The notes: generated from the sequence alone by a model not told the origin. A stretch of 11,051 nt of DNA from MED-G78 sp964546275 (GCA_964546275.1 CAZJJG010000029.1:1-11051); one strand, 5' to 3'. Counted from the stretch's first letter, positions 1 through 7,817 are shown. Numbers and translations: made by a program.

Positions 1-55
1 GAGCGCCGCATTGACATTGCGGAGGTCGATGGTTCGAGTCCATTCGGGTCTACCA
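1..55 (+). tRNA. tRNA-Val (anticodon GAC), 5' end cut off by the window edge
   Basis: This is the 3' two thirds of a tRNA. The anticodon stem is CCGCA (6-10) paired with TGCGG (18-22), closing a 7-nt loop TTGACAT with anticodon GAC at 13-15, which reads valine GUC/GUU codons. The T arm is GATGG-TTCGAGT-CCATT (28-44), followed by the acceptor 3' strand CGGGTCT, discriminator A, and an encoded CCA at 53-55. The D arm is mostly missing and the 5' acceptor strand is entirely missing because the window starts inside the gene. It is convergent with the cupredoxin gene, whose stop lies only 13 nt beyond the CCA. No terminator is visible in that gap. Confidence 0.93.
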
Positions 56-68
56 GTACTTTTAAAGC

Positions 69-506
69 TTATAGTTGAGAAATATATCCAGCTAACCTCT
101 CTTTATTCATAACAAACATGCTTTTAAGCTCTTCAGCTTTAACATTAACAGTTCCTAAGTTACTTGGATTATCTCCAACTTGTATAACGCCAACCATTGC
201 CATAATTGAATGAGGTGTGCATTGATATGCATAAAGACCCGCAACATCAAAAGTAACACTAATATCTTTACTTAAATCGCTGCTCCAAGCTTTAGCTCCA
301 TCAGGAATCATTCCTGGAAGTGATGCTGAGTTATGTGCAGCATCAGTTGCTATAAAATTAACAGTGTCACCAACATTTATTTTCAATACTGCTGGCTCAA
401 AGACCATAATACCCCCAGCACCCTGATTCAACATCTTGACAGTAAAGTCAGCTGCAAAGCTACTAATGTTTAAAGTTAAAAGTGTTAATAATAATAATTT
501 TTTCAT
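69..506 (-). CDS. Pseudoazurin-like blue copper protein (type 1 cupredoxin)
   Basis: This is a secreted 145-residue electron carrier. An N-terminal signal peptide (MKKLLLLTLL..., probable cleavage after the SFA/SFAA around residue 18-19) exports it to the periplasm. The mature domain begins DFTVKMLNQG and shows the full pseudoazurin-type copper ligand set: His58 (AAHNS), then Cys96, His99 and Met104 in YQCTPHSIMAM. The Cys-x2-His-x4-Met spacing is the one known for pseudoazurin. The start at 506 is preferred over an in-frame upstream ATG at 557 because it gives a clean signal peptide, has an AGGA 8 nt upstream, and overlaps the stop of the preceding small gene as ATGA. It is the last gene of a three-gene cassette and is probably translationally coupled. 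The likely role is shuttling single electrons between periplasmic or membrane redox partners. The partner is not evident here, as no nitrite or nitrous oxide reductase lies nearby. Confidence 0.88.
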   Translation of the reverse strand: MKKLLLLTLLTLNISSFAADFTVKMLNQGAGGIMVFEPAVLKINVGDTVNFIATDAAHNSASLPGMIPDGAKAWSSDLSKDISVTFDVAGLYAYQCTPHSIMAMVGVIQVGDNPSNLGTVNVKAEELKSMFVMNKERLAGYISQL

Positions 507-634
507 AATATTGATCCTGTAAGAATAATTAAAGTTGTAACAATTGCCAAGAAACAAAAACCCAATAAGACAGCAACTGAAAATATGCGAAATGGGGTGG
601 GGATAAAATTAACTTCAGCCTCACCGAGACCCAT
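503..634 (-). CDS. Small single-span membrane protein of unknown function
   Basis: This 43-codon reading frame begins MGLGEAEVNF, continues with IPTPFRIF, and then forms one hydrophobic helix of about 25 residues (SVAVLLGFCFLA...LTGSIL) ending at the C terminus. Its TGA stop overlaps the ATG of the cupredoxin gene (ATGA), which argues for a real translated gene rather than spacer. An in-frame ATG at 670 would add 12 residues (MDFSLVRLIKLL) and overlap the preceding 60-residue gene by 20 nt. Neither start has a recognisable Shine-Dalgarno, so the start is uncertain. I do not recognise the family. By position and topology (short N-terminal segment, one span) it could be an anchor or accessory subunit that works with the copper protein, but that is inference. 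Confidence 0.6.
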   Translation of the reverse strand: MGLGEAEVNFIPTPFRIFSVAVLLGFCFLAIVTTLIILTGSIL

Positions 635-650
635 AAGAAGTTTGATTAAT

Positions 651-833
651 CTAACCAAAGAAAAATCCATTTACATACATCGATATAAGCATAAAGGCTA
701 AAACTACAACCTGAATTAATGCAGGTATCAGAACGAATAATACTAGCGGATCAAACTTCATGGCCATAAAGTAGTCATTCTCTAACCATTCTTTGGTTTC
801 TTCAGCTGTGGCATTTTGGACGATTGTATTCAT
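651..833 (-). CDS. Small single-span membrane protein, first gene of the cupredoxin cassette
   Basis: This 60-residue protein has a charged, soluble N-terminal segment (about residues 1-29, with TAEETKEWLEND) and one strongly hydrophobic helix (about 30-55, PLVLFVLIPALIQVVVLAFM...). It ends GFFFG. The ATG at 833 has a GGA about 8 nt upstream, and a sigma70-type promoter ends about 24 nt before it, so it is the first gene of the transcript that continues into the 43-residue gene and the pseudoazurin. I recognise no family. It has no haem-binding CxxCH and no cysteine at all. Small one-span subunits of this kind are common in respiratory and photosynthetic complexes, but nothing here proves such a link. 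Confidence 0.65.
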   Translation of the reverse strand: MNTIVQNATAEETKEWLENDYFMAMKFDPLVLFVLIPALIQVVVLAFMLISMYVNGFFFG

Positions 834-863
834 TATAGTTTCCGAGTAATCAAATTTTGTCTC

Positions 864-891
864 ATTATAAATATTTATAATTAATTATCAA
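864..891 (-). promoter_or_regulatory. Sigma70-type promoter of the cupredoxin cassette
   Basis: On the minus strand there is a TTGATA -35 box (886-891), a 16-nt spacer and a perfect TATAAT -10 box (864-869). Transcription would begin near 857, giving a leader of about 24 nt before the ATG at 833. The surrounding DNA is very AT-rich, so chance matches are common, but both boxes, their spacing and their place directly before the first gene agree. Confidence 0.6.
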
Positions 892-1043
892 TAGAATTTA
901 TATTAATAATAGATTTATTTTTAATTATTAGCGGAAAAACTCAATCATGATCTCAGAAACTTATCTTAAAAGTACTTAAAGGATAAAAAGAATATTTTAT
1001 TAATCCTCTTGGTAGTGAGGAAGATCAACTCAAGATTAACTAT
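892..1043. other. Intergenic stretch between transporter stop and cupredoxin promoter
   Basis: This is part of the 210-nt gap between two minus-strand genes. No reading frame of note is present. A loose inverted repeat (AGGAT...ATCCT, about 980-1007 on the minus strand) follows the transporter stop but lacks a clear U tract, so it is at best a weak terminator. The rest is AT-rich and holds nothing else I can support. Confidence 0.3.
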
Positions 1044-2810
1044 CTAAGTCCAAACAAACAGTATCATTGGAATAGATACAGCAATAATCAAGACGTCTAA
1101 AGGCAGTCCAAGTCTCCAATAATCAGTAAATTTATAGTTACCTGGACCCATAACCACCGTATTACACTGATGACCAATTGGAGTTAAAAAAGCACAACTA
1201 GCACCTACGGCTACAACCATTAGAAATGGTTCGATAGGATAGCCAAGCTCAATAGCAATTCCTGCTGAAATAGGAGCCATAATTACAGCTGTTGCTGCAT
1301 TATTAATAATATCTGTAGTACCCATAGTTACAATCAATATCGTAAAGAGTAGCCAGAACTGACTCAAGTCACCAGCAAAACTAGATATATTAGAAGATAT
1401 TACTTCTGTTAAACCTGTTGTTTGTAGAGCAGTTCCAATAGGTATCATTGCTGCCAGCATAATAATAATTGGCCAATCTATATCTCTATAAAAATTACTA
1501 TCAATAATTTTGATTCTAGCAAAACCAAGCACGCATAAGAGAAATGCAGCTGCTGTTGATAAGACATTAAATGCAACAAGGGTTATGGATGCTGTAAAAA
1601 ATATCAACCCTTTTAACAATCTACTTCTACTTGGAATAGTTTGCAGCTCTCTTTGACGCAAAGGCATTAGACCTAAATGTTTTATTTTATTGGTCACATC
1701 TTCTTCATCTAAATCTCTTACACCCAATAAAAGAACATCTCCAGATTTGAAGGTTTCTCTTGTTAGTCTTGTTCTATATTTAGCTCCTTTTCTCCAAAGG
1801 CCTAATAAATTCAATTCTTCGTATGCTAGCTTTAAAAAGAAATCATATTTTCTTCCAATAAGCCTTGATCCAGGAACGATCATAGCTTCAATTTCTTCTA
1901 AATCATCATCATCGAATGAATGAAGTTCTTTGGGTATTGATAGATTAAATCTATCTAAAAGTACTCCAATCTCATCAGGTGGACTTTTAATAACTAAGAT
2001 TTGACCAGCTCTAATTTGAGTATTATTTTTAACTTTACTTACTGCCCCAGTTTCATTAACTATTCCAATAATCTCTACATCTTCTCCAGCTAATCTTTTA
2101 AAACCAGAAAGAGTTTTACCAATAAGGTCGCTATTTTCATTTATACAAACTTCAAATAAATAACCTTTAAGATTAATAAGGCCGGTGCCTGAGCCTTTAA
2201 TATTTCTTAATTGAATAAGTTTGCTTCCTAGGATGCATAAAAAAATTAAACTTAATATAGTTATAACTAAACCTACATAAGAAAAATCAAAAAAATTGAA
2301 ACCTGCAGAGCTGATTGATGCTTTATATTCTGAAATGATTATATTTGGAGGTGTGCCAATAGCAGTATTCATTCCGCCTAAAATACAAGCGAAAGACAAT
2401 GGCATTAAAAATTTAGATGGATGCCACTCTAGCCTTTGACATATATTTAATGTTATTGGCAGTAAAATTGCTAGCGCACCAATATTATTTATAAATGATG
2501 ATAAGAATGCTGCTATAAAAAGTAATGAAATTAAGAACTGTAATTCAGTAAATTTTCTTCCACCAATCAATTTTCCTACCAAACCAGTTAAACCTGAATT
2601 TTTTAAACCCTGGCTAATAACCAGAACTAGTGCAACCGTTATAACTGCTGGATGTGCAAAGCCAAGGAATGCTTCCGCAGAAGGGATTACTCCCAATACC
2701 ACCAACACAACCAAAGCGCCCATAGATAGAGCATCGTACCTAAACTTGCCCCAGATAAAAAACCCTAAAAGGGTAACAAGAGTTAAAGTAAGTATAAATT
2801 GATCGCTCAT
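1044..2810 (-). CDS. SLC13/DASS-type anion permease with two internal RCK_C (TrkA-C) domains
   Basis: This 588-residue inner-membrane transporter is probably an anion/Na+ or H+ symporter of the divalent anion family. The two membrane halves (about 1-200 and 398-588) each carry the family's paired-asparagine helix hairpin: FINNIGALAILLP (106-118) and DIINNAATAVIMAP (500-513). GTPPN (152-156) and TPIGHQCNT (543-551) match the other conserved loops. Between the halves lie two RCK_C-like cytoplasmic domains (about 215-285 and 305-378), each with the GQILV or GDVLLL strand pattern. These domains are typical of sulfate- or unknown-substrate members annotated simply as SLC13 family permease. Substrate cannot be read from sequence. 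The start lies 6 nt after the stop of the MscS-type gene, so the two are very probably co-transcribed, which may link solute uptake with osmotic release. Confidence 0.88.
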   Translation of the reverse strand: MSDQFILTLTLVTLLGFFIWGKFRYDALSMGALVVLVVLGVIPSAEAFLGFAHPAVITVALVLVISQGLKNSGLTGLVGKLIGGRKFTELQFLISLLFIAAFLSSFINNIGALAILLPITLNICQRLEWHPSKFLMPLSFACILGGMNTAIGTPPNIIISEYKASISSAGFNFFDFSYVGLVITILSLIFLCILGSKLIQLRNIKGSGTGLINLKGYLFEVCINENSDLIGKTLSGFKRLAGEDVEIIGIVNETGAVSKVKNNTQIRAGQILVIKSPPDEIGVLLDRFNLSIPKELHSFDDDDLEEIEAMIVPGSRLIGRKYDFFLKLAYEELNLLGLWRKGAKYRTRLTRETFKSGDVLLLGVRDLDEEDVTNKIKHLGLMPLRQRELQTIPSRSRLLKGLIFFTASITLVAFNVLSTAAAFLLCVLGFARIKIIDSNFYRDIDWPIIIMLAAMIPIGTALQTTGLTEVISSNISSFAGDLSQFWLLFTILIVTMGTTDIINNAATAVIMAPISAGIAIELGYPIEPFLMVVAVGASCAFLTPIGHQCNTVVMGPGNYKFTDYWRLGLPLDVLIIAVSIPMILFVWT

Positions 2811-2816
2811 CGAAAC

Positions 2817-3908
2817 TTATAACTTTTCCGGCAAACTCTCGACATATAATGATGTTGAAGGGAAGGCAAACTCTGAGTTATTCTTTTCAACAATCTTCAT
2901 AATACTAAATATTAAAGACTCCTTAATATTACAGTATTCTGCAAAGCTGCATGGCTCAGAATAGCAAACAATCATGACATCAATAGAGCTAGATCCTAGC
3001 TCAATAACTCTAACTACTGGATCAAGAGCATTGTCAGAAACAAAATCATCGCTTTGGATAATATATTGCTTAATTTCAGTCCTTATAGCCTCAAGCTGCT
3101 CGACAGTCGTTGAGTAAATTAAGTTTATTTTCCAATCCAATCTTCTGTTATCAATTCCTGCATGGTTAATAACCATGACATCTGATAAATCTTTGTTGGG
3201 TATGATCATAGGCGAAGTATCAAACTGTCTAACTACAGTTGAGCGGAATCCTATAGTATCTACCATCCCATGCAACTTACCGGGAACCTGTATTCTATCT
3301 CCAGGCTGGAATCTATTTTCACCAATAATTAGAATACCTGCTATTAAATTTTTAAAGAAATCTTGAGCTCCTAAAGCGACTGCGACTGAAAATAAACCAA
3401 GACCAGCTACAAGAGGTCCTATTTGAATTCCAAAAATATCTAGAATAACTCCAAGACCTACTATCCAGACTATTGCTCTTGATGCTCTTTCAAGCCACAT
3501 TTGCATTGAAGCCGTTAGCCATGAGTTTGTAGATAAAGCTTCAAATATTGGTTTTATGCTATTTGCTAATGCACTAAATATTGTAAATATTACAAAAGCC
3601 TTAACTATATTTGTAGCTGAGTCCCCAACAGCACCTGATATAGGTAAAATAAGTGTAATCAGGTATAAAGCAATAGTGACAGGAACAAGTCCAAGAGGTT
3701 TCTTTAGAGCAGACAAAATTTCATCATCAACTTTAGATTCAGTTTTTGCTGCAAGTCGTCCTATCGCATTTAGAACTGTTGCAATTATAAAGCCCCTTAA
3801 AAGAAAGGCTGCTAATAAAATAACAAGCGATACGATTATATCTGAAAGATTGACTCCATAGAATCCTCTACTCCAGACATCATTTAGTAAAGTTATAAAA
3901 TTATCCAT
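2817..3908 (-). CDS. MscS-family mechanosensitive channel
   Basis: This 363-residue inner-membrane channel has three or four N-terminal hydrophobic segments (about 20-50, 72-92, 100-118, 144-160). They are followed by the diagnostic pore helix GPLVAGLGLFSVAVALGAQD (164-183) and the helix FFKNLIAGILIIGENRF. The cytoplasmic beta domain has GDRI (203-206) and the MIIPNKDLSD segment, and the C-terminal alpha/beta domain ends with the conserved FPSTSLYVE. It is longer than E. coli MscS (286 aa) because of extra N-terminal spans, resembling the YnaI/YbdG-type subclass. Such channels open under membrane tension and release solutes after hypo-osmotic shock. It is the upstream member of a two-gene operon with the SLC13-type permease. 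No strong ribosome-binding site is seen before its ATG. Confidence 0.9.
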   Translation of the reverse strand: MDNFITLLNDVWSRGFYGVNLSDIIVSLVILLAAFLLRGFIIATVLNAIGRLAAKTESKVDDEILSALKKPLGLVPVTIALYLITLILPISGAVGDSATNIVKAFVIFTIFSALANSIKPIFEALSTNSWLTASMQMWLERASRAIVWIVGLGVILDIFGIQIGPLVAGLGLFSVAVALGAQDFFKNLIAGILIIGENRFQPGDRIQVPGKLHGMVDTIGFRSTVVRQFDTSPMIIPNKDLSDVMVINHAGIDNRRLDWKINLIYSTTVEQLEAIRTEIKQYIIQSDDFVSDNALDPVVRVIELGSSSIDVMIVCYSEPCSFAEYCNIKESLIFSIMKIVEKNNSEFAFPSTSLYVESLPEKL

Positions 3909-3934
3909 AATTATTTTTAATAAATTGTTAAGAC

Positions 3935-3964
3935 ATTTTAAGTCTATTTAGTGGTTTATAGCAA
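3935..3964 (-). promoter_or_regulatory. Possible sigma70 promoter for the mscS-permease pair
   Basis: On the minus strand TTGCTA (3959-3964), an 18-nt spacer and TAAAAT (3935-3940) lie about 27 nt before the MscS-type ATG. This matches 4 of 6 and 5 of 6 consensus positions. The gap is only 72 nt and AT-rich, so the call is tentative. Confidence 0.33.
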
Positions 3965-3980
3965 AATTTGATGTAGATTA

Positions 3981-4952
3981 TTAGCTTACAAAAGTATTGA
4001 ACTGGTCAGAAGAAATATTCCCACCTGAAAGCATTATTAAAACTTTTTTACCTTTAAAAGTTGAGCGTGATGACATTAAGCAAGCAAGAGCAATTGCGCC
4101 TGAAGGCTCCAAAATAAAATTAAACTCATTATATGCAAACTTCATAGCTTGAATAATTGCATCATCGTCAACAGATATGCCTTTTACACCAAGCCTATTA
4201 TTAATTTCAAATGTAATTTCTCCAGGGAAGGGGGATTCCAGTGCATCACATATTCCATGAATTTTATTTTTGATAAAGATTCTTTTATTAGCCTCAAAAG
4301 ATAACTCGTGGTCATTCCAATTCTTTGGCTCAGCTGTATATATAAAACAATTTGAGTTATGTGCTTTGAGAGCTATAGCTGTTCCGGCTGTAAAACCCCC
4401 ACCACTTGCGCATACTATAGCTGCATCAAATTTTCTATCCTGATCCTCTATAGACATTACCGCCTCTAGAGCTGAAGTTCCTTGTCCAGCTATAACCTCT
4501 GTTGAATCAAAGGGTTTTATAAGTGTTCTATTCTCGTTAAGCGCAATACTTTCTCCTATTTTCTCTCTATTATCTTTTTGACGGTCATAAAATATAACTT
4601 TTGCGCCATAAGACTTTGTATTTTGTATTTTTATCTCAGGAGCATCACTAGGCATAACTATGACAGCTGACGATTTTAATATCTTTGCTGCACATGCAAC
4701 CCCTTGGGCATGGTTTCCAGATGAAAAAGCAATAACTCCATTTTTAAGCTGCTCTTTGCTTAATAAAGTCATTGCTGACATTGCACCTCTAAATTTAAAT
4801 GAACCTGTTCTTTGGAGATGCTCTGGTTTTAAATAAATTTCAGCGTCCATAGCGTTATCAAGTCTTTCACTTGAGACTACACCTGTATCACTTAAATATT
4901 TTTCAATTCTTGAATATGCAGACTGAACATCTTCAAGATTAACTGATGTCAT
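3981..4952 (-). CDS. Threonine/serine dehydratase-like PLP enzyme (fold type II)
   Basis: This 323-residue cytoplasmic enzyme belongs to the threonine ammonia-lyase/serine racemase group. The PLP Schiff-base lysine is K53 in GSFKFRGA, the substrate loop is SSGNHAQG (77-84), the phosphate-binding glycine loop is ASGGGFTAG (182-190), and the C-terminal SGGN is at 309-312. There is no C-terminal ACT regulatory domain, so it is the short type (catabolic threonine dehydratase, serine racemase or hydroxyaspartate dehydratase) rather than the feedback-inhibited IlvA. The usual reaction would be threonine to 2-oxobutanoate, or serine to pyruvate, plus ammonia. The exact substrate cannot be assigned. 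The glycine loop reads SGGG rather than the common GGGG, a minor deviation. Its ATG follows the stop of the upstream membrane-protein gene by only 3 nt, indicating coupling. Confidence 0.85.
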   Translation of the reverse strand: MTSVNLEDVQSAYSRIEKYLSDTGVVSSERLDNAMDAEIYLKPEHLQRTGSFKFRGAMSAMTLLSKEQLKNGVIAFSSGNHAQGVACAAKILKSSAVIVMPSDAPEIKIQNTKSYGAKVIFYDRQKDNREKIGESIALNENRTLIKPFDSTEVIAGQGTSALEAVMSIEDQDRKFDAAIVCASGGGFTAGTAIALKAHNSNCFIYTAEPKNWNDHELSFEANKRIFIKNKIHGICDALESPFPGEITFEINNRLGVKGISVDDDAIIQAMKFAYNEFNFILEPSGAIALACLMSSRSTFKGKKVLIMLSGGNISSDQFNTFVS

Positions 4953-4955
4953 ATA

Positions 4956-5690
4956 TTACTTATTATTTAATTTATTCTTAATTCCAATTGGAAGGTAGAT
5001 TAAATAAAAGATGCATATAGTTAACACCATAGAAGGCAATATATGTCCTGGAGGCGGCGGGAATAAATTTAAAAGACTATCTCCAGCTGGTCGAGCCATT
5101 AGATACCAATAATTTGTAAGCTGCACTTCACCTTTGAAATTTATAAAGTCTCCAAGAGCAAGATTGATTACATAGATAGCCGGCAGAAGGCCAAAAACTG
5201 TTATTAAAATAACTTTGTTTGTTTCCTGAAATGTCGGAAGGTTTCCTAATGCAAGAATTGCATAAACTACTCCAATAATTATCATTCCATGTCCAGCAAA
5301 GAAGAAGATATATTCAAGATCACCTCCAACAAGGACATCTGGAGTGAGAAGAGCCATAGTAGCTCCAGCAATACCCCAAAAATAAGCTATGTTGAATAAT
5401 ATCTTTGGACCACCTAACAAAAACCATGCAAGTATAAGCTCAGAAAAATCACACATATGAAATGGTAAAACTTCTTTCCAGTGATATGGGTTTTCTATAA
5501 TAAATAAATCTTTATAAGGACTTGTTATAGCATGCGCTATAAGAATATAAGCAATAACTTTACTAACAGTATCTTTATTTACACTAGGAGACCTATTAAC
5601 CAAGTATGGAAGACCAATGACTATCGAAAAAATTAAAACAAGTGATAGGACATGAATAGTCCCAAACATAACAAACGGCTCTGTACCCAT
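4956..5690 (-). CDS. YwaF/TIGR02206-type integral membrane protein
   Basis: This is a 244-residue inner-membrane protein with about six or seven hydrophobic helices. It carries the signature of the uncharacterised TIGR02206 (YwaF) family: LPFHMCD (75-81), YFWGIAGATMALLTPD (103-118), the GHG of the next helix (133-135), and NYWYLMARP (193-201). A proline run PPPP follows at 211-214, and the last span ends in a basic tail. The biochemical role of the family is not known to me. The start is supported by an AGAGGA ribosome-binding site about 9 nt upstream. It is the first gene of a pair with the threonine dehydratase-like gene, which begins 3 nt after its stop, so a role linked to amino acid handling is possible but unproven. 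Confidence 0.82.
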   Translation of the reverse strand: MGTEPFVMFGTIHVLSLVLIFSIVIGLPYLVNRSPSVNKDTVSKVIAYILIAHAITSPYKDLFIIENPYHWKEVLPFHMCDFSELILAWFLLGGPKILFNIAYFWGIAGATMALLTPDVLVGGDLEYIFFFAGHGMIIIGVVYAILALGNLPTFQETNKVILITVFGLLPAIYVINLALGDFINFKGEVQLTNYWYLMARPAGDSLLNLFPPPPGHILPSMVLTICIFYLIYLPIGIKNKLNNK

Positions 5691-5718
5691 AACTAATATC
5701 CTCTGAAAGTATCAATTT

Positions 5719-5727
5719 TGTATAGCA
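5719..5727 (-). promoter_or_regulatory. Possible extended -10 promoter for the YwaF-type/dehydratase pair
   Basis: The minus strand reads TGCTATACA, an extended -10 element (TG-n-TATACA). No good -35 box stands at 16-18 nt. A transcript would start near 5712 and include the AGAGGA ribosome-binding site before the ATG at 5690. Confidence 0.35.
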
Positions 5728-5782
5728 ATAATAATTTATGCTGAGTTAAATTGCTACTTTCGCTAGGCGAATTATTTATAGG

Positions 5783-7747
5783 CTAGAGTGAATTTAATAA
5801 AAGCTCTTCAGTAAGAACCGCAGGTAGAATTTTTGTTTCATTTAACCCAGGCTTCCAATATAAGTATAAAGGAACACCAGTTCTTCCATAGGCAGTTAGC
5901 GCTTTTAGAATATCATTATCCCTATTTGTCCAATCTGCTTTGATATATCTGATGTTATTTTTTTGAAGGTAGCTCACGACTCCAGGTCTAGAAAGAGCTA
6001 ATTTATCATTAGCTTGGCAGGTTATGCACCAAGCAGCAGTAAAATTTATTAGATAAGCTTGATTAAGATTTTGTAATTCACTTTCAATATTAATACTCCA
6101 ACTCTCTGAACTTAAACTTTTGACATTTAAATTATCAGTAGTATTTTGATTCATGGACTTAACAGCGTTTAGTTGTAACCCTATTGCAATTAAAATTGCA
6201 ACGAAGGTTGCAAACTTAGCGCTTTTAGAAGTTAATTTAGTGCTTAACCAGAACATGACTGAAACAAAAAGAATTGTAGCAAGCAAAGTTATTAAGCTAT
6301 CTTGATTTGTTTGCAAACTAAAGACCCATAAGAGCCATAATGCAGTTGCAAACATAGGAAAAGCAAAAAATTCTTTGAGGGTATTCATCCATTCACCAGG
6401 CCTAGGCATTTTTGAAATAAGCTGAGGGAAGAGTGCAAGTAATAGATATGGTAAAGAGAACCCAATTCCAAGTGCTAAAAATATTGGTAAGGTTACCCCT
6501 GATGGTTGAATAAGCGCATAGCCAATGGCAGCACCCATAAACGGAGCAGTACATGGTGATGCGACAACTACAGCGAGCACTCCAGTCAAAAAGGAACTTG
6601 TATAAGTCGATTCATTGTTTCCAACCCCACCAAGCCTAGTCAACGAAGTGCCAATATTAATATCCATTAATAGAATTAATCCAATAATAAACATAAGAAT
6701 AGATAAGAATGAGACTATAAGGGGTGATTGAAGTTGAAAGCCCCAGCCAACCATAGTTCCACCTTTTTGCAGTAATATAATCAATGTAGCAACCGATAAG
6801 AATGAAAGTATTACCCCAAAACAGAAGTTTAGAGCATGTAATCTAATTTTTCTTGTTGATCCGCCGCCCATAGAAACAAAGCTTAACGCTTTGAGTGAAA
6901 TGATTGGAAATACGCAAGGCATTATATTTAAAATTAACCCGCCTATAAAAGCAAAGATGATAGCTTGCCAAATAGAAATAGAGTTCGATGTAGAATTTGA
7001 TGAAAATTCACTTTCAATTAAATAAGAGTCTTCATTAATAACTAAAACTCCATCAACCTGCTTTGGAGCATCTTTTATTAAAGGTACTTTTAGAAGCCAG
7101 TTATTTTGTTCTTTAATTAATTGTTGTGAATCAAGATAAACAAAAATATTTTCTTGCATAGGGAAAAAATAGATATCATTTATCGGTTCATTGAATGAAA
7201 AACGGATCTCTAATAAATTGTCTTTAACGGAAATTTTATTTGGCAAATAAATCGAAGGTACTTTAGCCATCCACTCATCAAGCTCAGAATTTTCTTGAAC
7301 TAAATTTAATGAGGTATTAATTATTGCTGATTCTGGGATACACACATCAGCACAAATTAGAAAATCTATTTTAGCTGTTATAGAGGAATCATTATTTTTA
7401 TTATCAGTATTTAGAACTATAGGAAATATAACGTAATCTTCATATCCAAAAGTCATCAGGGGCGGGTAGGGAATCTTATGCGGACTAGGATAATCAACCT
7501 CGCCGATACTCATACCATCTGGTAAAGTCCACGAAGCATCTATAGCCCCACCAGAATCTCCTGGATTAATCCAATAGGTATGCCATCCTTCTTGCATATC
7601 CATCTTTATACCTAGATGAACTGTATTGGAGTCTGACGAAGAATAAGTTTTAATTAAGGAAACTTCAGCATGCCCAGTGTCTACTGGAGTTGCATAAATA
7701 ATGCTACTAAGCATTAAAGTTGATATAAATAAGCTCTTAAATTTCAT
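5783..7747 (-). CDS. DsbD/ScsB-family transmembrane thiol:disulfide reductase
   Basis: This 654-residue protein carries reducing power from cytoplasmic thioredoxin to the periplasm. The order is: signal peptide (1-19, ending IYA); N-terminal periplasmic DsbD-alpha-like region with a Cys pair in CADVCIP (C132, C136); a second beta-rich part (about 170-245); an eight-helix membrane domain (about 260-525) with the two reactive cysteines in IMPCVFP (C278) and ASPCTAP (C399); and a C-terminal thioredoxin-like domain with WCITC (C574, C577) and the cis-proline segment TGVPLY. All six expected redox cysteines are present. The long N-terminal region with WHTYWINPGDSG and CxxxCIP resembles the ScsB or 'DsbD family' type more than classical E. 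coli DsbD. Likely jobs are cytochrome c maturation, disulfide isomerisation or copper/oxidative stress tolerance. It lies downstream of hsp20 with a terminator between, and its ATG has only an AGGT about 12 nt upstream. Confidence 0.9.
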   Translation of the reverse strand: MKFKSLFISTLMLSSIIYATPVDTGHAEVSLIKTYSSSDSNTVHLGIKMDMQEGWHTYWINPGDSGGAIDASWTLPDGMSIGEVDYPSPHKIPYPPLMTFGYEDYVIFPIVLNTDNKNNDSSITAKIDFLICADVCIPESAIINTSLNLVQENSELDEWMAKVPSIYLPNKISVKDNLLEIRFSFNEPINDIYFFPMQENIFVYLDSQQLIKEQNNWLLKVPLIKDAPKQVDGVLVINEDSYLIESEFSSNSTSNSISIWQAIIFAFIGGLILNIMPCVFPIISLKALSFVSMGGGSTRKIRLHALNFCFGVILSFLSVATLIILLQKGGTMVGWGFQLQSPLIVSFLSILMFIIGLILLMDINIGTSLTRLGGVGNNESTYTSSFLTGVLAVVVASPCTAPFMGAAIGYALIQPSGVTLPIFLALGIGFSLPYLLLALFPQLISKMPRPGEWMNTLKEFFAFPMFATALWLLWVFSLQTNQDSLITLLATILFVSVMFWLSTKLTSKSAKFATFVAILIAIGLQLNAVKSMNQNTTDNLNVKSLSSESWSINIESELQNLNQAYLINFTAAWCITCQANDKLALSRPGVVSYLQKNNIRYIKADWTNRDNDILKALTAYGRTGVPLYLYWKPGLNETKILPAVLTEELLLNSL

Positions 7748-7770
7748 AAATACATGTTACCTGAGTCTAT

Positions 7771-7796
7771 AAAAAAAGGGGTGCCTAAAACACCCC
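7771..7796 (-). terminator. Rho-independent terminator of hsp20
   Basis: On the minus strand GGGGTG (7796-7791), a 7-nt loop TTTTAGG and CACCCC (7783-7778) are followed directly by seven T (7777-7771). This is a perfect 6-bp GC-rich stem with a U tract. It starts about 21 nt after the hsp20 stop and ends 23 nt before the dsbD-like ATG. Confidence 0.93.
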
Positions 7797-7817
7797 ATAA
7801 TTCTTTGCTATTAAAGT

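Noticed and set aside
1..55. Integrative element attachment site at the tRNA 3' end
   Set aside because: No integrase gene lies next to the tRNA, and I saw no direct repeat of its 3' end elsewhere in the window.
961..986. Near-palindrome around AAGTACTT
   Set aside because: Only the central 8 bases are truly symmetric. The flanks mismatch, and such matches are common in AT-rich DNA.
1690..1923. Plus-strand open frame of 77 codons
   Set aside because: It is antisense to the well-supported SLC13 permease, low in complexity (Ser/Lys-rich), and has no family signal.
3175..3861. Two plus-strand open frames (3175-3366 and 3556-3861)
   Set aside because: Both are mirror frames of the MscS-type gene, whose protein motifs are unambiguous.
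5759..5771. Small hairpin TTCGC-TAG-GCGAA behind the dsbD-like gene
   Set aside because: The stem is only 5 bp and the minus-strand transcript has no U tract after it, so a terminator call is not supported.
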